From contig CAKPVL010000011.1 of NCBI GenBank assembly GCA_934193545.1, forward strand, positions 1 to 39,881: 39,881 nucleotides of DNA, read 5' to 3'. A program made the position numbers and the translations under genes. The notes under the pieces were generated by a model that saw nothing but the letters and a program-made list of their open reading frames with translations, did not search any database and had not been told where the DNA came from. This stretch comes from an uncultured Granulicatella sp. Lineage in GTDB: Bacteria; Bacillota; Bacilli; Lactobacillales; Aerococcaceae. Shown here piece after piece: positions 27,793-34,967 of this stretch (position 1 is the stretch's first letter; each line of letters starts with the position of its first letter).

Positions 27793-28770
27793 ATGCATAA
27801 AGGGTATGGAAGAAGAACAGGACCAATATGGGTAGTGGTAGCGATAATGGCTGTAGTGATGGTAATCATTGCTCGTGCTGGGTTCAAATCGTTTCAGAGC
27901 GCGGAAGACTTATACAAAGCTAATGAGGTTTACTATGTCAACGATAAAGGGTCTTCGGTAGCCATTAAGGTAATGGATATTGATCCAGAACCGCTGGTGT
28001 TAAATGGACACAACTATTATTTAGTGAAACATGAGCGAGGCGTTGCGGTTTTCGAGGCAAAATCAGATGAATTGAAAAATGTCTTAGAAGCCAAGAAAGC
28101 TGCCGGAAACGCAGAAAATGCACTCGCAGGCGATATTCTTTATTTGAGTGTGCGCGTAACGCCAGAGCAAAGTAAAGGGAAAGGGTCTAACGTCAAGGTG
28201 AATGTGACGCCTGAGATGAAAGATGCCTTTTACAAGAAATATAAAGAGAGCCCGCTATATTCAGAAAATGCCAAGACGAAAATCGATGAATCCAGAATCT
28301 TGAAGTTGACTACTTCTGAAGATCAATGGGGAGATTCGGCATTCACGTTTGTCATGCTTGCAATCGTTCTTGGGCTCATCGGGTTCCAAATTTATCAAAT
28401 GCGTCGCTTGAAGGCGCAGTATGCACGTTTTGATGCTTACTTCCCTGAGTATGCCAACAACATGAAGCAGTTGCTGGATGATGCAGAATACGTTGATCCA
28501 AAACTCAAGATTCTTGTGATGGAAGGGATTCTTGTAAGCTACGACATTAACTTTACGGTCATCGACTTATCAGAAGTCAGCAAGGCTTACTTAGTTTTTG
28601 AGAACAGAAGAAAAGGTGGCATGAAGGTTCATTTACGTTTTGAATATGCAGACAAGAAACAAGACTCGATTCTCTTTAGAAGACAATTATTACGTCTCAA
28701 AGATCTTGTGGAATATTTAAACGAAGAATACAACTTAGGGTTGAAAGTGGATTTTAGACTCCTAGGATAA
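27793..28770 (+). CDS. Tandem membrane protein 2, full-length form
   Basis: A 325-residue paralogue of the preceding gene: MHKGYGRRT start, helix (about 11-29), outer domain with LYKANEVYYVNDKGSSVAIKVMDIDPEPL, YYLVKHERGV and LSVRVTPEQSKGK, second helix (about 181-200), and cytoplasmic domain with LKAQYARFDAYFPEYANNMKQLLDDAEYVDPKLKILVMEGILVSYDINFTVIDLSEV. The bases just upstream (AATAGAAAGTAGG) and the first codons repeat those of the previous gene, so duplication included the ribosome site. Function unknown. Confidence 0.78.
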   Translation: MHKGYGRRTGPIWVVVAIMAVVMVIIARAGFKSFQSAEDLYKANEVYYVNDKGSSVAIKVMDIDPEPLVLNGHNYYLVKHERGVAVFEAKSDELKNVLEAKKAAGNAENALAGDILYLSVRVTPEQSKGKGSNVKVNVTPEMKDAFYKKYKESPLYSENAKTKIDESRILKLTTSEDQWGDSAFTFVMLAIVLGLIGFQIYQMRRLKAQYARFDAYFPEYANNMKQLLDDAEYVDPKLKILVMEGILVSYDINFTVIDLSEVSKAYLVFENRRKGGMKVHLRFEYADKKQDSILFRRQLLRLKDLVEYLNEEYNLGLKVDFRLLG

Positions 28771-28797
28771 GAAATAGAAATTGAAGGTGGAATATTT

Positions 28798-29763
28798 TTG
28801 CATAAAGGGATTTTTAGACGAACCTGGGGAATGTGGATTCTAACCGTCCTGTTAGGCTTAATAGTGGCTGGGGTAGGCGTCGTAGTATCATTTGGCTTTA
28901 TGAGCGGACGTGACTTATACGAAAATGGAGTTATTTATGAAATGGAAAATGATTCCTCATCTAGCTCGATTAAAGTGTTAGATATTGACCCAAAGCCGCT
29001 TAAGATAGACGATGAAACTTATTATCTAGTGAAACACAATTATGGAGTGTCGTTCTTGAGAACAGATGCTTCTGAAATTAAACAAATTCTAGAGTTTAAA
29101 GAGGCGCTTTCTGAGAAAACGAACGCACTCGCCGCATCAGACTTCTACTTGAATATACGTGTAGTTCCTGAGAAGAAGAAAACAGGAAAATCCAGCGTCA
29201 AAACAAATATTACGCCAGAAATGAAGGAAGCCTTTGAACAGAAATTCAAACTTAGCCCACTTTCGGTGCAGGCGCCGCTCGATAAATTAGACAAAACGCA
29301 TTTTTTAACCATTACGAACAGTGCGGAAAGGTTTGTCGATATCGTAATGTTACTTGTAGCGATTGTGTTCTTTGTCATTGTATTGGGGTGGCAAATCGTT
29401 CGCGTTCGTCGCATCAAGCAACATTATGCTCGTTTTGATGAGTTGTTCCCTGGCTACCAAAATGATATGAAACGTTTATTGGATGATGCGGAGTATTTGG
29501 ATGAAAAACTTGGCGTACTTATCAAAGACGGAATTTTAGTTTCTTATGGAACTGAGTTTAGGGTAGTGGACTTAGAAAAAGCAGTTAGCGGCTCTGTTCT
29601 TCGCCAAAAATCAAAATGGGGCGGGAAATATCGATTTACGTTCTTCAATGGAGGCCGTAAGCCAGTAGAAGAAGTTCCGCTTGGCGATTTACAGGACAAT
29701 ATTATTGATTTAGTTCATTATTTAAGAGAAGTTTGCTCATATAATGTTTATATTCAATTTTAA
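28798..29763 (+). CDS. Tandem membrane protein 3, full-length form
   Basis: A 321-residue third paralogue. It starts with TTG (MHKGIFRRTW), supported by GAAGGTGG eight bases upstream and by the shared N-terminal motif. Helix (about 11-33), outer domain with LYENGVIYEMENDSSSSSIKVLDIDPKPL, YYLVKHNYGV, LNIRVVPE, second helix (about 180-200), then IKQHYARFDELFPGYQNDMKRLLDDAEYLDEKLGVLIKDGILVSYGTEFRVVDLEK. It is closer to paralogue 2 than to 1. A terminator follows 25 bases after the stop, ending the probable four-gene operon. Function unknown. Confidence 0.78.
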   Translation: MHKGIFRRTWGMWILTVLLGLIVAGVGVVVSFGFMSGRDLYENGVIYEMENDSSSSSIKVLDIDPKPLKIDDETYYLVKHNYGVSFLRTDASEIKQILEFKEALSEKTNALAASDFYLNIRVVPEKKKTGKSSVKTNITPEMKEAFEQKFKLSPLSVQAPLDKLDKTHFLTITNSAERFVDIVMLLVAIVFFVIVLGWQIVRVRRIKQHYARFDELFPGYQNDMKRLLDDAEYLDEKLGVLIKDGILVSYGTEFRVVDLEKAVSGSVLRQKSKWGGKYRFTFFNGGRKPVEEVPLGDLQDNIIDLVHYLREVCSYNVYIQF

Positions 29764-29790
29764 AAAATAAAAATTTTTTTATGGTACACA

Positions 29791-29824
29791 AAACAGTCTA
29801 CAATTTATTTGTAGGCTGTTTTTC
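29791..29824 (+). terminator. Intrinsic terminator after the four-gene membrane cluster
   Basis: AAACAGTCTACAA pairs with TTGTAGGCTGTTT (one G-T pair), then a T tract. Confidence 0.88.
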
Positions 29825-29899
29825 TTTACAAAAACCTTTTGGTACTGCGGTTTTCAGGAGGTTAGCGGAACATATAGTTCATCAAAAATACGTTAAAAA

Positions 29900-29954
29900 G
29901 TTAACAAATGTTAACCACAAAACAAGTCGAAACTTCATTATTTAGTGATACAAT
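29900..29954 (+). promoter_or_regulatory. Operator-like palindrome and promoter of the SDR-permease operon
   Basis: GTTAAC-AAAT-GTTAAC (29900-29915) is a 16-base near-perfect palindrome. An extended -10 (TGATACAAT, TACAAT at 29949-29954) follows, and the ATG is at 29984. The palindrome lies just upstream of the -35 position and could bind a regulator not encoded nearby. Confidence 0.5.
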
Positions 29955-29983
29955 GAACATATCAAATCAAAGGACGTGATCTA

Positions 29984-30733
29984 ATGGATTTCACAGGTAA
30001 AGTTGCCATTGTCACTGGTGGGGCAAATGGTATTGGTAAAGAAATCGTTCGTGGTATCGTTAACGGCGGCGGTTTTGTAGTCATTGCAGATATTAATGAA
30101 GCTGCAGCAAACAAAACAGTTGAAGAGTTCGGACCAGAACACACAAGCTTCAAATACATGGATTTAGGAAATCATGAATCTATCGTAAAAAGCATGAACG
30201 AAATTTTAGCAGAACGCAAAGTAGACATCTTAGTGAACTGCGCTGGGGTTATTAGTGCAAAACCTTTCGACCAATTAACATACGAAGAATGGGAAAGAAC
30301 TATCCGCATCAACCTTTCTGGATGCTTCTCAACAATTAGCACAATTTTCCCACACTTTATCGAAAACAAAGGTGGACGTATCGTAAACGTATCTTCAGTT
30401 GCTGCTAAACTTGGTGGTGGACTTTTAGGTACTGCTGCTTATGCTTCTTCTAAAGCTGGTTTAAATGGTTTAACAAAAGCCGTTGCTAAAGAAGGCGGTA
30501 AATACAATATCGCATGTAACGCTGTATGTCCTTCATTCACTCGTACAGATATGACAACAGTTTTATCAGAAGATAAAGAAAAGAGCCAAAAAGTTATCAG
30601 CATGATTCCTCTTGGACGTCGTGCAGAACCAGTTGAAATCGCTCAAATGATTCTCTTCTTCGCAAGCGACCTTGCAAGCTTCGTTACAGGGGAAATCGGT
30701 GACTGCGATGGCGGTATCACATTAGATGGCTGA
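29984..30733 (+). CDS. Short-chain dehydrogenase/reductase, KduD/FabG-like
   Basis: A 249-residue classical SDR enzyme using NAD(P): TGGANGIGK cofactor loop (11-19), NCAGV, catalytic Ser in NVSSVAAK, YASSK with catalytic Tyr and Lys, and C-terminal SFVTGEIGDCDGGITLDG. It is followed 46 bases later by a KdgT-type ketodeoxygluconate permease, so the likely substrate is a keto- or deoxy-sugar acid (KduD-like role) rather than fatty acyl-ACP; that is context inference. Likely transcribed with the permease; no kdgK or kdgA is present here. Confidence 0.85.
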   Translation: MDFTGKVAIVTGGANGIGKEIVRGIVNGGGFVVIADINEAAANKTVEEFGPEHTSFKYMDLGNHESIVKSMNEILAERKVDILVNCAGVISAKPFDQLTYEEWERTIRINLSGCFSTISTIFPHFIENKGGRIVNVSSVAAKLGGGLLGTAAYASSKAGLNGLTKAVAKEGGKYNIACNAVCPSFTRTDMTTVLSEDKEKSQKVISMIPLGRRAEPVEIAQMILFFASDLASFVTGEIGDCDGGITLDG

Positions 30734-30779
30734 TTTTAGCTAGAGTCTTATTCCAAATCAGAGAAGGATTGTGAACAGT

Positions 30780-31718
30780 ATGAAAAAGATTAAAATTCCT
30801 GGGGATACAATCATTATTCCAATGTTTATTGGATGTGTGATTAATACATTTTTCCCTCAAATATTACAAATTGGTGGATTTACCACTCCAATCGTGAAAG
30901 GTGCTGGACCACTTGTTGGGGCATTCCTCTTCATTATCGGGGGTACCATTTCTCTTAAAAACACACCAAAAGCCGTTGGACGTGGGGCAGCGATTATTTT
31001 AGCAAAAATTGCGGTATCTGTAGTCTTAGGGTTATTGGTTGCGAAAGTATTCAATGACAACTTCCTCGGACTTAGTGCCGTTGCCGTTATCGGTGCCATT
31101 TCAGTAGCCAATAACGCAATGTATGCGGGTATTGTAGATGTATACGGGGATGAAATCGATGCTGGTGCCGTTGGGATTACAACACTTAGCGTTGGACCAA
31201 TGGTAACAATGGCCGTATTAAGTAGTGCCGGTCTTGCAAACATCTCGATTTGGAACTTAGTCGGAACTGTATTGCCACTTGTATTAGGGATTGCGTTAGG
31301 AAATGCCTTCCCATACATGAAGAAAGTTCTTTCAAACGGGATTACAGCCATCATTATCGTCGTTGGTTTCTGTTTAGGGGCTAACATGAGCTTTGGCCAA
31401 ATTCTTGAAGGTGGTCTACCTGGTATTTTACTAGGGGTGATTACTACATTTGTCGGTGGTATTGCATCTATCACCGCAGACCGCTTAACAGGTGGTAACG
31501 GGGTTGCAGGTGCTGCCATCTCAAGTACAGCAGCCAGCGCGATTGCTACACCAGCTGCACTTTCAGCAGTGGATGCTTCATTCAAAGGAATCGAAGCAAC
31601 AGCAACGACTCAAATTACAGCTTCAGTAATCGTAACAGCAATCTTAACTCCAATCTTAACAGCCTATATTGCTAAGAAGTTCGGAAACAAAAAAGAAGCT
31701 GAAGCACAAGAAGCTTAA
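30780..31718 (+). CDS. kdgT: 2-keto-3-deoxygluconate permease family
   Basis: A 312-residue transporter with about ten hydrophobic helices, similar in order to KdgT: IPGDTIIIPMFIGCVINTFFPQILQIGGFTTPIVKGAGPLVGAFLFIIGGTISLKNTPKAVGRG near the start, then AVIGAISVANNAMYAGIVDVYGDE and ADRLTGGNGVAGAAISSTAASAIATPAAL. KdgT imports 2-keto-3-deoxygluconate from pectin or glycosaminoglycan breakdown with protons. The ATG at 30780 was chosen over GTG 30771, which lies only two bases from the AAGGA site. A strong terminator follows. Confidence 0.85.
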   Translation: MKKIKIPGDTIIIPMFIGCVINTFFPQILQIGGFTTPIVKGAGPLVGAFLFIIGGTISLKNTPKAVGRGAAIILAKIAVSVVLGLLVAKVFNDNFLGLSAVAVIGAISVANNAMYAGIVDVYGDEIDAGAVGITTLSVGPMVTMAVLSSAGLANISIWNLVGTVLPLVLGIALGNAFPYMKKVLSNGITAIIIVVGFCLGANMSFGQILEGGLPGILLGVITTFVGGIASITADRLTGGNGVAGAAISSTAASAIATPAALSAVDASFKGIEATATTQITASVIVTAILTPILTAYIAKKFGNKKEAEAQEA

Positions 31719-31734
31719 TCGAATTTAAAATGCG

Positions 31735-31770
31735 AAACCACCTTGGAAAATTTTTTCCAAGGTGGTTTTT
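31735..31770 (+). terminator. Intrinsic terminator after the permease gene
   Basis: 16-bp perfect stem AAACCACCTTGGAAAA and complement, then a T tract. Confidence 0.95.
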
Positions 31771-31783
31771 GTTTTGCTTCGAG

Positions 31784-31911
31784 TGTAACAATTATGTTAC
31801 GTAACAAAAATGTTACATCGAAAAGTTGAGTTGTATCAAAAATGATACGTATCAAAATTGATACAAAAAGAGTAAAGTGTATCATGCATGATACGTATCA
31901 CGCATGATACA
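31784..31911. repeat. Array of three 34-bp double palindromes
   Basis: Three units at 31784-31817, 31832-31865 and 31878-31911, separated by 14 and 12 bases. Each unit reads TGTAWC-N6-GWTAC-GTAWC-N6-GWTACA: two adjacent 5-bp hairpins that together form one larger palindrome. Unit 1 uses GTAAC/GTTAC at all four half-sites; units 2 and 3 use GTATC/GATAC at all four. The six-base loops are AT-rich in units 1-2 and ATGCAT/ACGCAT in unit 3. The array lies between a terminator and repeat copy E in a convergent gap, away from any promoter. Function unknown. Confidence 0.85.
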
Positions 31912-31949
31912 TCTCTAGCAGGTCTTTCGATAGGAATTCAAAATATAAA

Positions 31950-32144
31950 AAGAGTCTCAGATACGAAATGGAAATCTTTTGAATTCTATAGTGAGAGCAG
32001 TAGTGAGTGTAACCAATGTGAATTACAGGCCGTTTTACGGCCTGTTTGAAGCTTGGTAGGGTTGAGACTTTGGCTCAGCCCGGTACAACTACTGCCATCA
32101 CTATGAAGATATTCAAAAGATTGAAATTTGTATCTGAGACTCTT
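31950..32144 (-). repeat. Dispersed structured element, copy E, minus orientation
   Basis: Arms pair as AAGAGTCTCAGATAC with its complement, then AATCTTTTGAAT, CATAGTGA-type and GCAGTAGT segments. The core lies on the minus strand (32007-32088): P2 GGG.TGAG/CTCAACCC with one mismatch, P3 ACCAA/TTGGT, joints GCTTCAAAC and TAATTCACAT, variable hairpin ACAGGCCG/CGGCCTGT. Read on the minus strand the last arm ends in TTTTT, so it can terminate cysK, whose stop is 23 bases away. With the palindrome array it fills 31719-32167. Confidence 0.85.
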
Positions 32145-32167
32145 CTCTTATTATTTTTTATAATGAA

Positions 32168-33094
32168 TTACGCTTCACCGAAAATGCCTGTTGAAAGGTA
32201 ACGTTCGCCTGTATCAGGTAATAGAACCACAACAGATTTGCCTTTTCCTAAGCGTTTTGCCACGCGTAAAGCGGCAGTGACTGCAGCACCAGAAGAAATA
32301 CCAGCAAGGATACCTTCTTTAGCAGCTAAGTTCTTCGCAGTTTCAATCGCATCGTCACTTGTGACAAGTTCAAAGCCGTCGATAACTTCGCGATCGATAA
32401 TGCTTGGTTCAAAACCAGCAGAGATTCCTTGGATGCGGTGTTTTCCTTTTTGTCCTTTAGAGATAAATGGTGCTTCTTCAGGTTCAACCCCGATGATTTC
32501 TACGTCTTTGTTTACTTCTTTTAACGCACGGCCAACACCTGTGATTGTACCACCAGTACCGATACCACTGATGTAAGCATCTGGAGTTTTTCCGTCGAAG
32601 GCTTTAATAATTTCTTGCCCAGTTGTTTGATAGTGGATTGCTGGGTTTGCTTCGTTGTCGAATTGACGTGCCCAGAAGTAGCCAGGTTGTGTAGCTAATT
32701 CTTCTGCTTTGGCAACTGCAGCGCCGAATCCATCCGCAGCAGGCGTTAATAATACTTCTGTACCGTATGCTTTCATTAATTGACGGCGTTCGATAGACAT
32801 TGATTCAGGCATAATTGTAATGACCTTGTATCCTTTTGCAGCGCCGACTAGTGAAAGTCCTACACCTGTATTTCCACTTGTTGCTTCGATGATTGTGTCG
32901 CCAGGTTTGAGCGATCCATCTTTCTCAGCTGTTTCGATGATGTTTAAAGCGATACGATCTTTGACAGATCCACCGGCGTTAAACGACTCGACTTTTACAT
33001 ATACATCTGCAGAATCGTCTGAAACTAAACGACGTAGTTTCACAAGGGGAGTGTTCCCGATTAATTCTGTGATAGTTTCTACTGATTTGACCAT
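32168..33094 (-). CDS. cysK: Cysteine synthase A
   Basis: A 308-residue PLP enzyme (O-acetylserine sulfhydrylase) that makes cysteine from O-acetylserine and sulfide. ELIGNTPLVKL opens the protein; the PLP lysine is K45 in GGSVKDRI; the phosphate-binding TSGNTGVGLS, the GIGTGGTITG loop and SSGAAVTAAL follow. Normal length. On the minus strand GGAGGG lies seven bases before the ATG at 33094; an ATG at 33109 overlaps that site. It is monocistronic, with element E at its 3' end and a palindrome over its promoter. Confidence 0.96.
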   Translation of the reverse strand: MVKSVETITELIGNTPLVKLRRLVSDDSADVYVKVESFNAGGSVKDRIALNIIETAEKDGSLKPGDTIIEATSGNTGVGLSLVGAAKGYKVITIMPESMSIERRQLMKAYGTEVLLTPAADGFGAAVAKAEELATQPGYFWARQFDNEANPAIHYQTTGQEIIKAFDGKTPDAYISGIGTGGTITGVGRALKEVNKDVEIIGVEPEEAPFISKGQKGKHRIQGISAGFEPSIIDREVIDGFELVTSDDAIETAKNLAAKEGILAGISSGAAVTAALRVAKRLGKGKSVVVLLPDTGERYLSTGIFGEA

Positions 33095-33141
33095 AAATGA
33101 TCCCTCCATAAAGTTAGACTGGGCAACTTTAAGGGTTGCTT

Positions 33142-33155
33142 GTTACCATTGTAAC
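33142..33155 (-). promoter_or_regulatory. cysK promoter with overlapping palindrome
   Basis: The minus-strand -10 TACAAT (33148-33153) lies inside GTTAC-AATG-GTAAC, a 5-bp inverted repeat. A repressor binding there would block transcription; which regulator is unknown. Confidence 0.45.
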
Positions 33156-33230
33156 GGGGATTGATACTGGGGACAATACTTTTGTTTCAAAAAAACAGAA
33201 AAAAGCCTAGAAAAATCAAATCAGGTGTGA

Positions 33231-33236
33231 TACACT
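33231..33236 (+). promoter_or_regulatory. Extended -10 promoter of pyrP
   Basis: TGATACACT with TACACT at 33231-33236; the transcript would begin near 33243, just before the PyrR leader. Confidence 0.55.
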
Positions 33237-33245
33237 AACTGCTAG

Positions 33246-33336
33246 CAAGGGCTTTTAAACTCATCCAGAGAGGTGAGAAAGGCTAAGATCACGTTTATTA
33301 GACTAGCCCTACGCTTAAAAAACATAGGGCTTTTTG
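33246..33336 (+). promoter_or_regulatory. PyrR attenuation leader
   Basis: ATCCAGAGAGGTGAGAAAGG (33263-33282) is the conserved PyrR-binding loop. A terminator stem AGCCCTA/TAGGGCT (33305-33311, 33325-33331) with five T follows. An upstream AGGGCT (33248-33253) can pair with AGCCCT of the terminator to form the antiterminator. With high UMP, PyrR binding favours termination. This predicts uridine-nucleotide control of the permease. Confidence 0.9.
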
Positions 33337-33368
33337 TGTGCACAAAAACGCCCGGAAAAGAGGGTAAA

Positions 33369-34661
33369 ATGGAGTTACAAACTTCAAAAGTCGATCTGTT
33401 GTTAGATGTGGATCAAAAACCGGAGCTCGTGCCTGGGCTGCTACTAAGTTTACAGCACGTGTTTGCGATGTTCGGTGCCACTGTTTTAGTGCCGTTAATA
33501 TTGGGGATGCCAGTATCGGTTGCTTTATTTGCGTCAGGATTAGGAACGCTAATCTATATGGTTGCGACGCAGTTTAAAGTGCCTGTTTACTTGGGATCCT
33601 CTTTTGCTTTTATTACGGCGATGCAATTCGCGATGGCACAAATGGAAGGAAAACCAGACGCTGCGCAAACAGGGGTTGTGTTAGTCGGACTACTCTATGT
33701 GGTTGTGGCTATTTTTGTTAAATTGTTAGGAACGAATTGGATTAACCGACTCTTACCACCAATCGTCATCGGACCAATGATCATCGTCATCGGTCTAGGT
33801 CTTGCCAATAGTGCGGTAACGAATGCTGGATTTGTAAAAGATGGTGACTGGAAGGCAATGTTCGTTGCAGTCGTAACATTCCTCATCACAGCATTTATTA
33901 ATACAAAAGCAAAAGGCTTCTTGAAAATCATTCCATTCCTATTCGGGATTATCGGTGGATATATCGTAGCCATCTTCTTTGGACTAGTAGATTTTACAAA
34001 AGTCATCGATGCACAATGGATTGCGTTGCCGGAATTATACTTACCATTCGATACGAACGGATTCTTCCATCAATATAACTTATACTTCGGACCTGAAACT
34101 TGGGCGATTCTACCAGTTGCGGTCGTAACGATTGCCGAACATATCGGGGACCACACTGTATTAAGTGAAATCTGCGGACGTCAATTCTTGAAAGACCCAG
34201 GCTTACACCGCACACTGATTGGGGATGGGGTTGCAACAGCCGTATCTGCCTTCCTTGGAGGACCTGCCAATACGACTTACGGTGAAAATACAGGGGTTGT
34301 AGGGTTAACGCGTATCGCATCTGTGTCGGTTATTCGTAACGCTGCACTAATCGCGATTGGATTCAGCTTCTTTGGTAAATTCACAGCGCTCATTCGTACG
34401 ATTCCAAACGCAGTACTTGGTGGAATGGCGATTCTCTTATACGGGGTTATTGCTTCAAACGGGTTGAAAGTATTAATCGAAAAGCAAGTAGACTTCAGAC
34501 AAGTACGAAACCTCATTATCGCAAGCTCGATGTTAGTACTTGGGCTCGGTTCAGCAGTGCTTGAAGTAGGACCCGTCACTTTATCAGGGACAGCGCTTTG
34601 TGCGATTGCCGGAATCGTCTTAAACTTAATCTTGCCACACGAAAAAACGGAAGAAGAATAA
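33369..34661 (+). CDS. pyrP: Uracil permease
   Basis: A 430-residue proton symporter of the NCS2/UraA family with about 12-14 helices. Family motifs: LSLQHVFAMFGATVLVPLILGM, GSSFAFITAMQFAM, and in the transport core VVTIAEHIGDHT, GDGVATAVSAFLGGPANTTYGENTGVV. A PyrR leader precedes it, which supports uracil rather than xanthine as substrate. The ATG at 33369 was chosen since the longer frame crosses the leader terminator. It is a single-gene transcript ending at a strong terminator. Confidence 0.95.
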   Translation: MELQTSKVDLLLDVDQKPELVPGLLLSLQHVFAMFGATVLVPLILGMPVSVALFASGLGTLIYMVATQFKVPVYLGSSFAFITAMQFAMAQMEGKPDAAQTGVVLVGLLYVVVAIFVKLLGTNWINRLLPPIVIGPMIIVIGLGLANSAVTNAGFVKDGDWKAMFVAVVTFLITAFINTKAKGFLKIIPFLFGIIGGYIVAIFFGLVDFTKVIDAQWIALPELYLPFDTNGFFHQYNLYFGPETWAILPVAVVTIAEHIGDHTVLSEICGRQFLKDPGLHRTLIGDGVATAVSAFLGGPANTTYGENTGVVGLTRIASVSVIRNAALIAIGFSFFGKFTALIRTIPNAVLGGMAILLYGVIASNGLKVLIEKQVDFRQVRNLIIASSMLVLGLGSAVLEVGPVTLSGTALCAIAGIVLNLILPHEKTEEE

Positions 34662-34682
34662 ATAACGTTAGCGAACTCAAAG

Positions 34683-34712
34683 GGCGCCAGAGAAATCTCT
34701 GGCGTCTTTTTT
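34683..34712 (+). terminator. Intrinsic terminator after pyrP
   Basis: 11-bp stem GGCGCCAGAGA/TCTCTGGCGTC with one G-T pair and six T. Confidence 0.95.
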
Positions 34713-34840
34713 ATGTTGATTGAAAAGAACATAAGTATATAAAAAATCATATAAAAGAATATTGTCTAAGTTGTTCGGAAAATGTCTTAATTACTGTAAT
34801 TTTGATTAGATCAAAGCGCCTAAATTACTTGCACCTAGGA

Positions 34841-34898
34841 GTATATAATTTTATATTATATAAGGAATGTAATTACTTATATAAATTATATTATATAC
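34841..34898. promoter_or_regulatory. AT-rich inverted repeat upstream of fruR
   Basis: GTATATAAT/ATTATATAC at the ends and TTATATAAG (34856-34864)/CTTATATAA (34876-34884) inside form a 58-base imperfect palindrome of almost only A and T. It precedes a possible promoter (TTGACC 34911-34916, TTCAAT 34933-34938). It may be the operator of the DeoR-type regulator downstream, or simply curved DNA. Apart from the pyrP terminator it is the only clear feature of the stretch 34662-34967. Confidence 0.5.
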
Positions 34899-34967
34899 AT
34901 ATAGAAGTTTTTGACCGTTTGTGGGCTGGAGCTTCAATGAATATTTGTCGATTGTAGGAGGAGCTTT

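Noticed and set aside
30857..31585. A 242-codon minus-strand open frame opposite the KdgT-like gene
   Set aside because: Shadow frame with proline- and alanine-rich, non-family composition; the plus strand frame has clear transporter helices.
31784..31911. CRISPR array
   Set aside because: Repeats are internally palindromic, differ between units, spacers are only 12-14 bases and no cas genes are present.
34841..34898. Replication origin because of AT-rich palindromes
   Set aside because: No DnaA boxes or replication genes nearby.
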